Positions 29,530 through 39,714 are shown, counted from the stretch's first letter. The stretch is DNA of 45,000 bases from Sphaeroforma sirkka (GCA_001586965.3 LUCW03000054.1:180001-225000); one strand, 5' to 3'. Numbers and translations are program-made. Notes: generated by a model from the sequence alone, not told the origin.

Positions 29530-30160
29530 TCTATACCAAAGGAGATGAACGTATATTTCAAACCATTTATGTAAATGGAGAAAAAGTTATAGCACTTTTT
29601 GATCCAGGGGCTAAAGTCTCTACTATCTCACGCCGAGTAGCCTACGCTACAGATACGGCTATCCATAATGAAACAACTAATTTAATTTTGGGAAATGGCA
29701 AAGTTACCACTTGCGAAGAAGCCATTGACTATACACACATAATGTTGTCAGATAGAAGAGAAGTAAAGACTCACCTAATCGTTACCGACATGTCTTAGAA
29801 ATACGATTCAATTATAGGTATGACTGATCTTCTCAGTCCAGGTATAACTCTCACTGGTCTGCCTAATGGGCTAAACCCAAATAAAGATCAGTCTGATGAT
29901 AACATATTAAAGTTACCTAAATCCGCGGAAGGTAAAGCAAAAGATATGATTCCGCACTTTGCCAATATAATTATGGACTTAATTATACAAAACAGAAAGA
30001 TTGCAATAACTGACTGGCGTATGTTTGAGTTCTCTAACGGGTACGTTGAGCATGAATTAACAAACGTCGACTTCTCTAAGTTAAAGTGTCCTTCACATAA
30101 CTACGCGAGTTGGAGACACAAAGATGTTGTCAAACCCAAATTGAAGATTGATTAAAACAG
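29530..30160 (+). pseudogene. Gypsy-A protease and RT entry
   Basis: The active site reads ALFDPGAKVSTISRR near 29588-29635 (D-P-G-A), and DRREVKTHLIVTD and IIGMTDLL follow. TAG at 29797-29799 replaces the CAG of Gypsy-B. The linker up to reverse transcriptase is well conserved, with TGA near 30149 where Gypsy-B has TGG. Confidence 0.75.
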
Positions 30161-30541
30161 GGTCTAATTGAAATCAATTATGTTGAAGCCCCAGTTAACT
30201 TAGCTCTCTTAGCGGTCGATCAATATAAATCTGATGGAACGTTTATTAAAATAAAAGTAGCACTAGACCTGTCGCCAATCGACAAACTAATTCCGCAACA
30301 CAATAGTTTTCCCTTACCAGAAATAAGCGAGATACTACGCAAAATGGAAGGTGCAAATATCTTTTCCAAGGTAGACTTAAAAAGCTGCATTCCATCAATT
30401 TCAAATATATGAGCCGCATAGGAAATACTTTTCCTTTACTTGGCAAGGTAAGAAGTACCAGTTTAAAGATGGACCTGAAGGCTTACACATGTTACCTTCT
30501 TCCTTCCAACAAGTTATGATGAAACTATTTGCGGACCTGTC

Positions 30542-30674
30542 ATCTCCGTCCAGCAGAATAATGGATCCCGCGCCATTTGACGGGACCTGGGTCTTGTCGT
30601 CGTTACCGGTAAATTTAAAAAATAAAATAAAAATATTGTTTATTTTATTTTTATTTTTATTTTTTTTGTAGGCG
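30542..30674 (+). other. Private insertion in Gypsy-A RT
   Basis: Relative to Gypsy-B the four bases GTAT are replaced by 133 bp. The first 67 bp are GC-balanced and open in the RT frame (SPSSRIMDPAPFDGTWVLSS). The rest is an AT-rich intron-like stretch ending in TTTGTAG. Neither Gypsy-B nor Gypsy-D carries it. Confidence 0.9.
30609..30671 (+). other. Candidate spliceosomal intron, 63 nt, phase 0
   Basis: It starts GTAAAT and ends with a long T tract and TTTGTAG. Its removal joins CCG to GCG at a codon boundary and leaves the reverse-transcriptase frame open into AACGTATCAGTATAT and YLDD. Unspliced, the frame hits a stop formed by the TAG of the 3' splice site itself. No branch point can be assigned with confidence. 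Confidence 0.6.
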
Positions 30675-31042
30675 AACGTATCAGTATATTTAGACGATAT
30701 AGTTATCTTTACAAAGACAGCACATGAACATGCTAAACTCGTTAAGCAAGTCTTAAAGCGACTAAACCATGCCAAACTTAAGATTAACGAGAACAAGTGT
30801 TTTTTTTTGCTAAAGATACTATACACTTACTTGGCTACAAGGTATCCGCAGCAGGAGTAGAAATTGAACCTGGCAACAAACAATTTCTGTTGGATTTATC
30901 AACACCAATTACTGGAAGAGATGTGAACTCTGTGTGTGGGTTTGTTAACTTCTTCTCGGATTCGGTACCGCATCTTTCTCATTACTTAAAAGCCTTTCAG
31001 TCACCTACGGCTGCACAAAGGACCTTTGGAAAAGCTTTGGAC

Positions 31043-31500
31043 TAAAGAATTTAAACTAGTCAAAAGTAAAGTAATGGACGCACCCATCATGCAGTACCCT
31101 GTGGATGGTGTCCCATTCCAAGTAGCAACCGACGCTTCAGATCGAGCGGTAGGTGGAGTGCTTTACCAAACGATAAATGGTAAACCGCGCTACATACAAT
31201 TCTTTAGCAAGAGTTATAATAAGAGTCAACGGAATTACCCTACCGTTAAACAAGAGCTCCTTGCTATAGTTACTACGCTAAGACAGTTTAAAGACTACCT
31301 TTATGGAAGTTACTTTACTGTCGCCTGTGATCAAAAGTCTTTAACATACTTGAAAGATATGAAACCTGATTCACAGTTGGTGAGCCGCTGGCATGACATT
31401 ATTGCCAAGTTCGCTTTTAATATAACACACATACCAGGAATACATAACCATCTTCCTGACATGCTCTCTCGACTTGTGCCCGACTACCAGAAAACAGTCA
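31043..31500 (+). CDS. Gypsy-A RNase H
   Basis: This is part of a 372-codon open frame. The catalytic residues are visible as Asp in VATDASDRAVGG near 31130, Glu in VKQELLAIVT near 31252 and Asp in VACDQKSLTYL near 31325, with the closing HIPGIHNHLPDMLSRL near 31430-31475. It would degrade the RNA strand during cDNA synthesis. Confidence 0.88.
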
Positions 31501-32144
31501 AGGAGTTATTAGCAACCGATTGGATGCTAAATAAGAAATGGTTTAACCTCGCTCAATCACGATGGGGTCCATTTACTGTTGATATGTTCGCCGCAGAAAA
31601 TAACAAACAGGTTTCTGAATATAGGTCGTTGACTCATCCTAAAGGTGATGCATTTCAGCTTGACTTATCAAAGCATAATGCGTGGGCTAACCCACCTTGT
31701 CAACTTATCGCACAGTTGTTAAATTATGTTAATATTACTAAATCTACCATTACGCTGTGTTGTCCCTTACGTAACTCCGACCCATGGATACGTGATTTAA
31801 TTAATATGATTCAAGACGAACCTATTTATGTCGACCGTGAAACCGACACGTTCTTGTATCAGGGATCCTATTCTATTAAGAAGACACCTTGGAAACATAC
31901 CATTGTTTGTCGCATCGGTCCTGCAGGTACCACTAAGTGTAAACCCTCAACCGAATTCTTAGCTAAACTAGAGGAGTCTAAAGAGTTTGAACAAAAGCTC
32001 AAGACTCGTACAACACATGCACCCAACAAGATTGCAGTCGAGGTAATGCCGATTGAAACGGCATTAGATCGTAAAAACATGGAACTAGCTAAGGCCATGG
32101 ATCAAAGACTCAAAAATCTAAGAGAACCTGAAGCTCGCACTTAA
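31501..32144 (+). CDS. Gypsy-A Dam-like methyltransferase domain
   Basis: In the same frame as RNase H: FTVDMFAAENNKQVSEYRSL near 31575, GDAFQLDLSKHNAWANPPCQ near 31645-31700, ITLCCPLRNSDPWIRDL near 31750-31800, then a YVDRETDTFLYQG segment and a Lys-rich helical tail to TAA at 32142-32144. It shows the same D-x-F-A...NPP...P-x-x-x-x-x-W order as the domain in Gypsy-C, but Cys follows NPP instead of an aromatic residue. Confidence 0.55.
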
Positions 32145-32282
32145 CTACTTAAAGCGCTGCTTAAAGAACAGCCAGGAGTTGCGAAACAACTGAAGAAGAT
32201 ACTTCAACAATCTAATGTTGTCAATTATGTATCTCAGGAGCCTACCCCTCCTGATACTGAGGTTGCCCTTTCCAACAGGACT

Positions 32283-32941
32283 ATGGTTCATCCAGCCAGC
32301 GTTACGCAGAATCTGACTGACTTAGAGGAGCTCGAAAGTAGAGTTAAAATTATACATAATTTAACGCATCGAGCATATGAGCATACTTATAAAATGGCTA
32401 TTCGTGCAGGGCTTGATCACCCGGCGCTGAAAGAAACCATACGTGAAGTATACCGACGCTGTACTGATTGTGAAAAGAACCAGATCAAGGGATACGGTTG
32501 GGCACCCCTAAAAAGTGTGACAGAAGACCAACCGATGTGCCGAGTCATAGTCGATTTGGTTAAACTCCCGCGATCCAAGCATACTGGCAATGTATATATC
32601 TGTCATTTCTTATGTGTGGCTTCGGGCTATAACTTGCTTTATGCAATACCGAACAAACGTTCACAAACAGTGGCAGAATTATGCTATCACGTCTTCAATG
32701 ACTTTGGTTTCCCCCGAGTACTATGTTCTGATAACGGTAGTGAGTTTTGTACCGACGCAATGGAGGCACATATACTCGTATCAGGCATGACCCATAGGCG
32801 TGGTGTTCCTTACAACCTCAAACGCAGGGTGCAAATGAGACACGTCATAGAGAACTTAAGAAACTCTTGCGTACCGCACTAGACGACGTTGAGGATATGT
32901 GGCCTTATCATTTGAAATGGGTTCAGACTCAAATGAATAAC
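32283..32941 (+). pseudogene. Gypsy-A integrase, N-terminal two thirds
   Basis: The zinc finger (IIHNLTHRAYEHT...RRCTDCEKN) lies near 32350-32480, the first catalytic Asp in VIVDLVKLP near 32548, and the second in CSDNGSEFCTD near 32728. The third, Glu, is preserved as GAG near 32836 in GANETRHRELKK, but in a shifted frame because one A is missing in the preceding AAACC run. The frame is then cut at 32941 by Gypsy-B, inside codons for MNNC. Confidence 0.8.
32938..32941. repeat. Target-site duplication of Gypsy-B, left
   Basis: TAAC precedes the 5' LTR and recurs at 40310-40313 (ATAAC if the LTR is taken to end in AC rather than ACA). Confidence 0.85.
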
Positions 32942-33536
32942 TGTAGAAATACGGCCTCCGGTCAGTCTAAAATATCAAGATCAATTGAGATAATACATTG
33001 GTTTTTATTTGTATTTTAAATAATTTAGTACAAGCTCTTTTTCCAATATTTCCAAAGTGTTCTAAATTCACTTTGATGGCTCCAATAGCCTGAGTATTTG
33101 GTATGACTCATCTACTTGGACCTATTTGAGACATTAGTAGATGTAGGATATTATAAACTAAATTTTATAATCTCCGAACTACTACTTATAGAATTTGGTC
33201 CTCCCGCCAATCTCCAAAATCCAATAAGTCTTTTTCTTTTTTTAACTTTTCTTCAGATGGAACTTTATTTATATCAGCTAATGTATTAACGTGACTTACG
33301 TTATTATGTCTATTTACAAATTAGGCAAGTGGTCATGAACACTTAGTACTTCTAGTGAAAATTATTCAATAAAGAACAGCTAGAGGTACGCCCTGTGTGA
33401 TCGAGGATATTTAGGCTCTTAACAAGAGGCAGTCCCGATCATTCTTACACAAGCTACCACTGCTAAATCCTAACTGACTAAATTGTATTTTAGTTTAATA
33501 TAGTTTGAAACCTAGTAATTTCCATCGAAGTTTACA
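32942..33536 (+). repeat. Gypsy-B 5' LTR
   Basis: It starts TGTAGAAATACGG and ends AAGTTTACA. AATAAAGAAC near 33371 may serve as the polyadenylation signal. No clear TATA box. Confidence 0.95.
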
Positions 33537-33615
33537 TATTTTTCAGTTAAATAGTAGTTACAGTAGTGTACTGCTTCTAGACTGTCTGACATCGATTTAC
33601 TATCCAGCAAATACT
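33537..33615 (+). other. Gypsy-B leader
   Basis: 79 bp between the LTR and the gag ATG. The first bases (TATTTTTCAGTTAAATAG) do not match a usual tRNA 3' end that I recognise, so the priming mechanism is open. Confidence 0.5.
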
Positions 33616-35641
33616 ATGGCTAAGGGTACTTCTAAAGGCAAGGGAGCCGCTAGCTCTAAGCCTGCTAAGCCTGCCGAGGTTCCTGAGGTCCCTGTGGAAA
33701 CACCTAGCCTGTCTGGAGTTGAGCCTGCCGAGGATACTGTTGGGGAAGCAAATTCTGAGGTTGGTACAGAGGATTATTCTGAGGATGACTCGTCGGATCC
33801 TAAAGCCTTGGAAGAAGAGGTATCTACTACCGCGGAAAGGCTCGCCAGCGTCCGTGTATCACCTAGGAGTGAAGCTCAGGACCCCAGCTTGCCCCCCTGA
33901 CCACGTGCCGTCAAATATTGGGGATAAACGTCGAAAGGCTGGAAAATTCGTGGATACGAATGTCGGGGGGCATTATAACTCCACATCTAAAGGACACTCC
34001 AGCACAAATCCGGCGTGAAAAGGAAGTATTGGACCTGTCCGAAAATTTCGGTTTCGCCATCGATGGAGAAGCCATTCCATTCAGCTCAAATCTTGGGGCC
34101 GAAGCTGAGGACGCCATAACTCGACAACGAGTGGTTGGATCCTCTCAATCTCGACGCCAATTGAACCGCACTGAAGCGCTCTTGAAGGAGCTAGCGGCAG
34201 CAGCAGTTGTGGACCCCTCTATCGTGTCCCACTTGGCTGATATTCTTCCTATACCGAAGAAGAAGAAAAAAAAAATTCGGGCCGGGTTTTCGAACCCGAG
34301 ACCTACTGGTTACTAAGCCAGTTACCACTGGCGAGAGAGATAATATTTCAAAATTTAATCTCTATAGCTCTGATGCTACCATCGACCATCCTCTTGACAA
34401 ACCTAACCCTGTCAGAGGATATGATCGTATGGAACTCGATGATGCTTACCATCCTCGTAATATCGACCCTCATTTGCCAACTAACCCTGTGGTAATCACG
34501 ATTTTGGCAATCGCTACACCAGTACCTCGTTAGAGAGTTCCCGCTCTAATCCTGAGGATGAGGAAGTGAGAACCAGACATACTCGTCTCAGGCTATTACG
34601 CTCTGGTATGCAAGTCCTTGAGGACCGTCTATTGAATGACTCTGACCTTGACGATAGGAAAGCGGATAACATTCGCTATCTAATCGATAACAAGAGAAAG
34701 GAAATAGACACCATCTTGGCACTAGCAGCCCGTAGCACTGAGCATGAGCCTCGTGAACACTTAGAACCAAGCTTTATAAAGCAGCTAGGTAACGCGCAGG
34801 CTGAGGTCGATTTCTCTACTAATGAGAGTACAGTGGAGACACTGAAGGCCTTCGACCAACTTAAGGAGTCTGCCAGCCTTAGGGATAAGCAGATGATGAA
34901 TGCCTTTATTCATTTCTGTGAGCCAGGTGAATGGCGAACTATCTTGAAGGCTCATGAGCCCAACTGGAAAGCCCTACCCTGGCACCAGTTGCGTGATAAT
35001 ATACTTATCACCTTTTTTTTGAAGATGCACGTGACCGTGAACTTCTAGAGTCTCGCAAGTTCTTTGCGAACGATACCACTATTCGAGGTGCTCTAGCTCA
35101 TATGACACATATGAATACTCGGATGGGTGGTCGTACCTATACTGGCGAATATTTATTAATTTGTCAGATGATGGAGACTCTGGGAGCTAACCTCTTTAAG
35201 AAAGTCAATGATGACATCATCGCCTATGGTGATTTGCGATCTATGCCTTGGTCTGTCTTTGAGAAGATAGTACACAAGCATACCAATTCCTCTACTAGAG
35301 TACTTAGTACCACGAGCTACACCCAGCCCACTAAGCGAAACGCAGTAGAGACTAATACTGCGCGTAGTACTAAGAAACCTCGCACTACTACTGGAGGGGG
35401 TACTGGCTCTACTTCTACCGAACCGAAAGGTGATAAGAAGGTGAGAGCGCCTTGCAAGAAGTGTGGTTACAACCTCACAAAACGTAATGGCAAGTGGAAT
35501 GGTAGACACGACCCTGTTAAGTGTGCACCAGGCAAGCCAGATTTTGGACACTATATGAAAGAGTGTGCTACTTGCAAGGGTACTAACGGTTGGCACACAG
35601 AGGATTGCAAGGACTTACCAGACGTCCAAGTTAAGCACTGA
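33616..35641 (+). pseudogene. Gypsy-B Gag
   Basis: ATG at 33616 begins a Lys/Ala/Pro-rich then acidic N-terminus (MAKGTSKGKGAASSKPAKPA). The frame changes near 33900, at the tRNA-like insert near 34275-34340, near 34496 and at a T8 run at 35013-35020. The central part is helical (LRSGMQVLEDRLLNDSDLDD, FIKQLGNAQAEVDF, FCEPGEWRTILKAHEPNW), typical of capsid. The C-terminus has a basic Thr/Arg stretch and two zinc knuckles near 35450-35620 (C-x2-C-x14-H-x4-C and C-x2-C-x6-H-x3-C), ending in TGA at 35639-35641. It would package genomic RNA. As read it cannot be made in one piece. Confidence 0.75.
34276..34336 (-). tRNA. tRNA-like fragment (possibly Thr-AGT), degenerate
   Basis: On the minus strand a D-loop-like CCAGTGGTA is followed by a 5-bp stem ACTGG/CCAGT around loop CTTAGTAA, a variable AGGTC, and a T arm CGGGT-TCGAAA-ACCCG, then nine or more T at 34275-34265, as in a Pol III terminator. 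The anticodon loop is one base too long, the T loop one too short, the 3' half of the D arm and a matching 5' acceptor strand are missing. It is therefore a pseudo-tRNA or the head of a tRNA-derived SINE, not a working gene. It interrupts gag. Confidence 0.5.
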
Positions 35642-35679
35642 TAGTACCATATGTGCGCACTAGAGCAAGATTATGAGAA

Positions 35680-36150
35680 AATGTTCAATAAAATCTGTAC
35701 CAAAGGAGATGAACGTATCTTTCAAACAGTTTTCGTAAATGGAGAAAAAAAGTTATGGCACTATTTGATCCAGGGGCTGAAGTCTCTGCTATCTCATGCC
35801 GAGTAGCCTACGCTACAGATATGGCTGTCCATAACGAAACAACTGATTTAATCTTGGGAAATGGCAAAGTTACTACTTGCGAACAAGCCATTGACTATGC
35901 ACACATAATGCTGTCAGATAGAAGAGAAGTGAAGACTCACCTAATCGTTACTGACATGTCTCAGAAATACGATTTAATTATAGGTATGACTGATCTTCTC
36001 AGTTTAGGTATAACACTCACTGGTCTGCCTAATGGGCTAGACCCGAATAAAGATCAGTCAGATGATAATATGTTAAAGATACCTAAACCTCCGGAAGGTG
36101 AAGCAAAGGATATGATTCCGCACTTCACCGATATAATTATGGACTTAATT
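35680..36150 (+). pseudogene. Gypsy-B aspartic protease
   Basis: ALFDPGAEVSAISCR near 35758-35800 holds the catalytic Asp (D-P-G-A, where most retroelements have D-S/T-G-A). DRREVKTHLIVTD, then DLIIGMTDLLSLG, provides the second hydrophobic-Gly box. The upstream strand ERIFQTVFVNGEK is in another frame because of an A7 run near 35744-35750 (five A in Gypsy-A). Confidence 0.8.
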
Positions 36151-36969
36151 ATACAAAACAGGAAGATTGCAATAACTGACTGGTGTATGTTTAAGTTCTC
36201 TAATGGGTACGTTAGACTTGACTTAACAAACGTCGACTTCTCTAAGTTAAAGTGTCCTTCACATAACTACGTGAGTTGGAGACACAAAGACGTTGTCAAA
36301 ACCCAAATCGAAGATTGGTTAAAACAGGGTCTAATTGAAATCAATTATGATGCAACCCCAGTTAACTTAGCTCTCTTAGCGGTCGATCAATATAAATCTG
36401 ATGGAACGTTTAGTAAAACAAGAGTAGTACTAGACCTGTCGCCAATCAACAAACTAATTCCGCAACATAGTTTTCCCTTACCTAAGATAAGCGAGAGATA
36501 CTACGCAAAATAGAGGGTGCGACTATTTTCCAAGATAGACTTAAAAGCTGCATTCCATCAACTACAGATATATGAGCCTCATAGGAAATACTTTTCCTTT
36601 ACTTGGCAAGGTAAGAAGTACCAGTTTAAAGGTGCACCTGAAGGCTTACACATGTTACCTTCTTTCTTCCAACAAGTTATGATGGAACTATTTGCGGACC
36701 TGTCGTATAACGTATCAGTCTATTTAGATGATATAGTTATCTTTACAAAGACAGCACATGAACATGCTAAACTCGTTAAAGAAGTCTTAAAGCGACTTAA
36801 TCATGCTAAACTTAAGATTAACGAAGACAAGTGTTCTTTTGCTAAAGATACTATACACTTACTTGGCTACAAAGTATCTGCAGCAGGGGTAGAAATTGAT
36901 CCTGGCAAGAAACAGTTTCTGTTGGATTTATCAACACCAATTACTGGAAGAGATGTGAACTCTGTGTGA
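36151..36969 (+). pseudogene. Gypsy-B reverse transcriptase
   Basis: The linker and fingers include YKSDGTFSKTRVVLDLSPIN and FPLPKIS. A 2-bp GA expansion near 36495 shifts the frame. Then come SKIDLKAAFHQLQI, FKGAPEGLHMLPSFFQQVMM and the catalytic YLDD at 36721-36732 (VYLDDIVIFTKTAHEHAKL), and CSFAKDTIHLLGYKVS. A TGA at 36967-36969 replaces the TGT of Gypsy-A. Catalytic residues are intact. Confidence 0.88.
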
Positions 36970-37029
36970 GGGTTTGTTAACTTCTTCTCGGATTCGGTAC
37001 CGCATCTTTCTCATTACTTAAAGCCTTTC

Positions 37030-37500
37030 AGTCACCTACGGCTGCACAAAGGACCTTTGGAAAAGCTTTGGACTAAAAAGAATTTAAACTAGTCAAAAGT
37101 AAAGTAATGGACGCACCCATCATGCAGTACCCTGTGGATGGTGTCCCATTCCAAGTAGCAACCGACGCTTCAGATCGAGCGGTAGGTGGAGTGCTTTACC
37201 AAACGATAAATGGTAAACCGCGCTACATACAATTCTTTAGCAAGAGTTATAATAAGAGTCAACGGAATTACCCTACCGTTAAACAAGAGCTCCTTGCTAT
37301 AGTTACTGCGCTAAGACAGTTTAAAGACTACCTTTATGGAAGTTACTTTACTGTCGCCTGTGATCAAAAGTCTTTAACATACTTAAAAGATATGAACCCT
37401 GATTCACAGTTGGTGAGCCGCTGGCATGACATTATTGCCAAGTTCGCTTTTAATATAACACACATTCCAGGAATACATAACCATCTTCCTGACATGCTCT
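37030..37500 (+). CDS. Gypsy-B RNase H
   Basis: Asp in VATDASDRAVGG near 37158, Glu in VKQELLAIVT near 37282, Asp in VACDQKSLTYL near 37355 and NHLPDMLSRL near 37480 give a complete active site. An A5 run near 37076 (A3 in Gypsy-A) shifts the frame just upstream. Confidence 0.88.
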
Positions 37501-38024
37501 CTCGACTTGTGCCCGACTACCAGAAAACAGTCAAAGAGTTATTAGCAACCGATTGGATGCTAAATAAGAAATGGTTTAACCTCGCTCAATCACGATGGGG
37601 TCCATTTACTGTTGATATGTTCGCCGCAGAACATAACAAACAGGTTTCTGAATATAGGTCGTTGACTCATCCTAAAGGTGATGCATTTCAGCTTGACTTA
37701 TCAAAGCATAATGCGTGGGCTAACCCACCTTGTCAACTTATCGCACAGTTGTTAAATTATGTTAATATTACTAAATCTACCATTACGCTGTGTTGTCCCT
37801 TACGTAACTCCGACCCATGGATACGTGATTTAATGAATATGATTCAAGACGAACCTATTTATGTCGACCGTGAAACCGACACGTTCTTGTATCAGGGATC
37901 CTATTCTATTAAGAAGACGCCTTGGAAACACACCATTGTTTGTCGCATCGGTCCTGCAGGTACCACTAAGTGGAAACCCTCAACCGAATTCTTAGCTAAA
38001 CTAGAGGAGTCTAAAAGAGTTTGA
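37501..38024 (+). CDS. Gypsy-B Dam-like methyltransferase domain
   Basis: FTVDMFAAEHNKQVSEYRSL near 37605, GDAFQLDLSKHNAWANPPCQ near 37676 and ITLCCPLRNSDPWIRDL near 37780, then a YVDRETDTFLYQG part. It continues the RNase H frame without a break and lies before integrase. Cys follows NPP where active Dam enzymes have Tyr, Trp or Phe, so catalysis is doubtful. The fold may serve another purpose. Confidence 0.55.
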
Positions 38025-38079
38025 ACAAAAGCTCAAGACTCGTACAACACATGCACCCAACAAGATTGCAGTCGAGGTA

Positions 38080-39300
38080 ATGCCGATTGTAACGGCATTA
38101 GATCGTAAAAACATGGAACTAGCTAAGGCCATGGATCAAAGACTCAAAACTCTAAGAGAACCTGAAGCTCGCACTCAACTACTTAAAGCGCTGCTTAAAG
38201 AACAGCCAGGAGTTGCGAAACAACTGAAGAAGATACTTCAACAATCCAATGTTGTCAATTATGTATCTCAGGACTCTACCCCTCCTGATACTGAGGTTGC
38301 CCTTTCCAACAGGACTATGGTTCATCCAGCCAGCGTTACGCAGAATCTGACTGACTTAGAGGAGCTCGAAAGTAGAGTTAAAATTATACATAATTTAACG
38401 CATCGAGCATATGAGCATACTTATAAAATGGCTATTCGTGCAGGGCTTGATCACCCGGCGCTGAAAGAAACCATACGTGAAGTATACCGACGCTGTACTG
38501 ATTGTGAAAAGAACCAGATCAAGCGATACGGTTGGGCACCCCTAAAAAAGTGTGACAGAAGACCAACCGATGCGCCGAGTCATAGTCGATTTGGTTAAAC
38601 TCCCGCGATCCAAGCATACTGGCGATGTATATATCTGTCATTTCTTATGTGTGGCTTCGGGCTATAACTTGCTTTATGCAATACCGAACAAACGTCCACA
38701 AACAGTGGCAGAATTATGCTATCACGTCTTTAATGACTTCGGTTTCCCCGAGTACTATGTTCTGATAACGGTAGTGAGTTTTGTACCGACGTAATGGAGG
38801 CACTTATACTCGTATCAGGCATGACCCATAGGCGTGGTGTTCCTTACAAACCTCAAACGCAGGGTGCAAATGTGACACGTCATAGAGAACTTAAGAAACT
38901 CTTGCGTACCGCACTAGACGACGTTGAGGATATGTGGCCTTATCATTTGAAATGGGTTCAGACTCAAATGAATAACTGCATGAATCCTCAAACTGGAACA
39001 CTCCCGTTTCACTATTTCTTTGGCCGCTATAGTGAATTACAAGCAACGTTTGATAAAACTGCGCCCGAGAAACACGCTACCCCGTGGCTACAAAAAGATC
39101 GAGCATATGCAGAACGTTGTTTACCCCTGTTTACTCGAGCACAAGAATCGCGTCCTACTTAAAGCGTATGACCGATGGAATAACACTAAGAACATTGTTC
39201 AGTTCAAAGTCGGCGATTACGATAACATTATAAATCGAAACGCCAACGTTACCGAACTCTCTTCTAAGACGATAGGACCTTTTGTTATTTCCTATAATAA
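38080..39300 (+). pseudogene. Gypsy-B integrase, catalytic Glu replaced
   Basis: A helical Lys-rich lead is followed by the zinc finger (IIHNLTHRAYEHT...RRCTDCEKN, near 38380-38515). An A-run near 38545 shifts the frame into the core: Asp in VIVDLVKLP near 38586, then the box with the second Asp near 38765, shifted by a lost C in the preceding CCCC run. At the third position the codon is GTG near 38870, so the sequence reads GANVTRHRELKK where Gypsy-A has GAG (Glu). This would inactivate the enzyme. The region NCMNPQTGTLPFHYFFGRYS follows near 38977. Confidence 0.82.
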
Positions 39301-39586
39301 GAAATGGAATAAGCGTTTACATAAGAACACACGAGATAAACGAAAAGGGTTTCCTCAGGTGACTACAAACCCTGACGGATCTGAAATTCCTTATTTGCCA
39401 CCTACTTCCTACGTGACTAAACTTTCTGATGTGCTTACCAACAGTGCAGAAAATTGTTCAAACTTACTTACTAATGAAGAACAGCCTTTGGCTATTACCT
39501 TACCAAATAATAAACGTAAGGCGCCTACATCAGAAATGGTTACTGGACCAAATACTAAACGACATAGAGTACAGCATGAGTCTTGA
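39301..39586 (+). pseudogene. Gypsy-B C-terminus, chromodomain missing
   Basis: After the GPY/F start TIGPFVISY near 39268-39294 the sequence passes straight to NKKWNKRLHKNTRDKRKGFP, whereas Gypsy-A continues with a DTYEVNNIDG strand and chromodomain. The tail ends NTKRHRVQHES with TGA at 39584-39586. The segment up to about 39460 has no counterpart in Gypsy-A. Confidence 0.65.
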
Positions 39587-39700
39587 ACTCGTACATATAG
39601 GCACATACTTACTCGATAAGTCATGACCGAAACCGTTTTTACTTTGGTTTTCGCTTTACCAACTAGATCGTATCTTAACGTACGTTCGTAGTTCTAAAAG

Positions 39701-39714
39701 CTACTGGGGGGCTA
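39701..39714 (+). promoter_or_regulatory. Gypsy-B polypurine-like tract
   Basis: CTACTGGGGGGCTA directly precedes the 3' LTR. The G6 run is a plausible plus-strand primer site, though it is short and not purely purine. Confidence 0.5.

Larger units (their letters stand above)
30160..31030 (+). pseudogene. Gypsy-A reverse transcriptase with in-frame insertion
   Basis: The boxes LDLSPI, FPLP and FFQQ-like SSFQQVMM are present, then the private insertion at 30542-30674, then the catalytic YLDD at 30687-30698 followed by IVIFTKTAHEHA. A T9 run near 30800 shifts the frame relative to Gypsy-B. The insertion sits only a few residues in front of the catalytic box, so it would have to be removed or tolerated for activity. 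Confidence 0.8.
29085..32941 (+). mobile_element. Gypsy-A, 5' part (truncated)
   Basis: Homology to Gypsy-B starts abruptly at GCCTTGGTCTGTCTTTG and covers the end of gag, protease, reverse transcriptase, RNase H, the methyltransferase-like domain and most of integrase. At 32941 the reading frame is cut by Gypsy-B. The remainder resumes at 40310. It has several stops relative to Gypsy-B (TAG 29797-29799, TGA near 30149, TAA 32143-32145). Confidence 0.92.

Noticed and set aside
24187..32144. Genetic code with reassigned stop codons
   Set aside because: All cases are explained by single C-to-T or G-to-A changes in decaying elements, other frames and the cupin exon end normally, and both TGG and CAG are in regular use.
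33505..33615. N-terminal extension of Gypsy-B Gag into the LTR
   Set aside because: It opens only at a non-ATG codon inside the LTR. The ATG at 33616 begins the typical Lys/Pro/Ala-rich Gag start.
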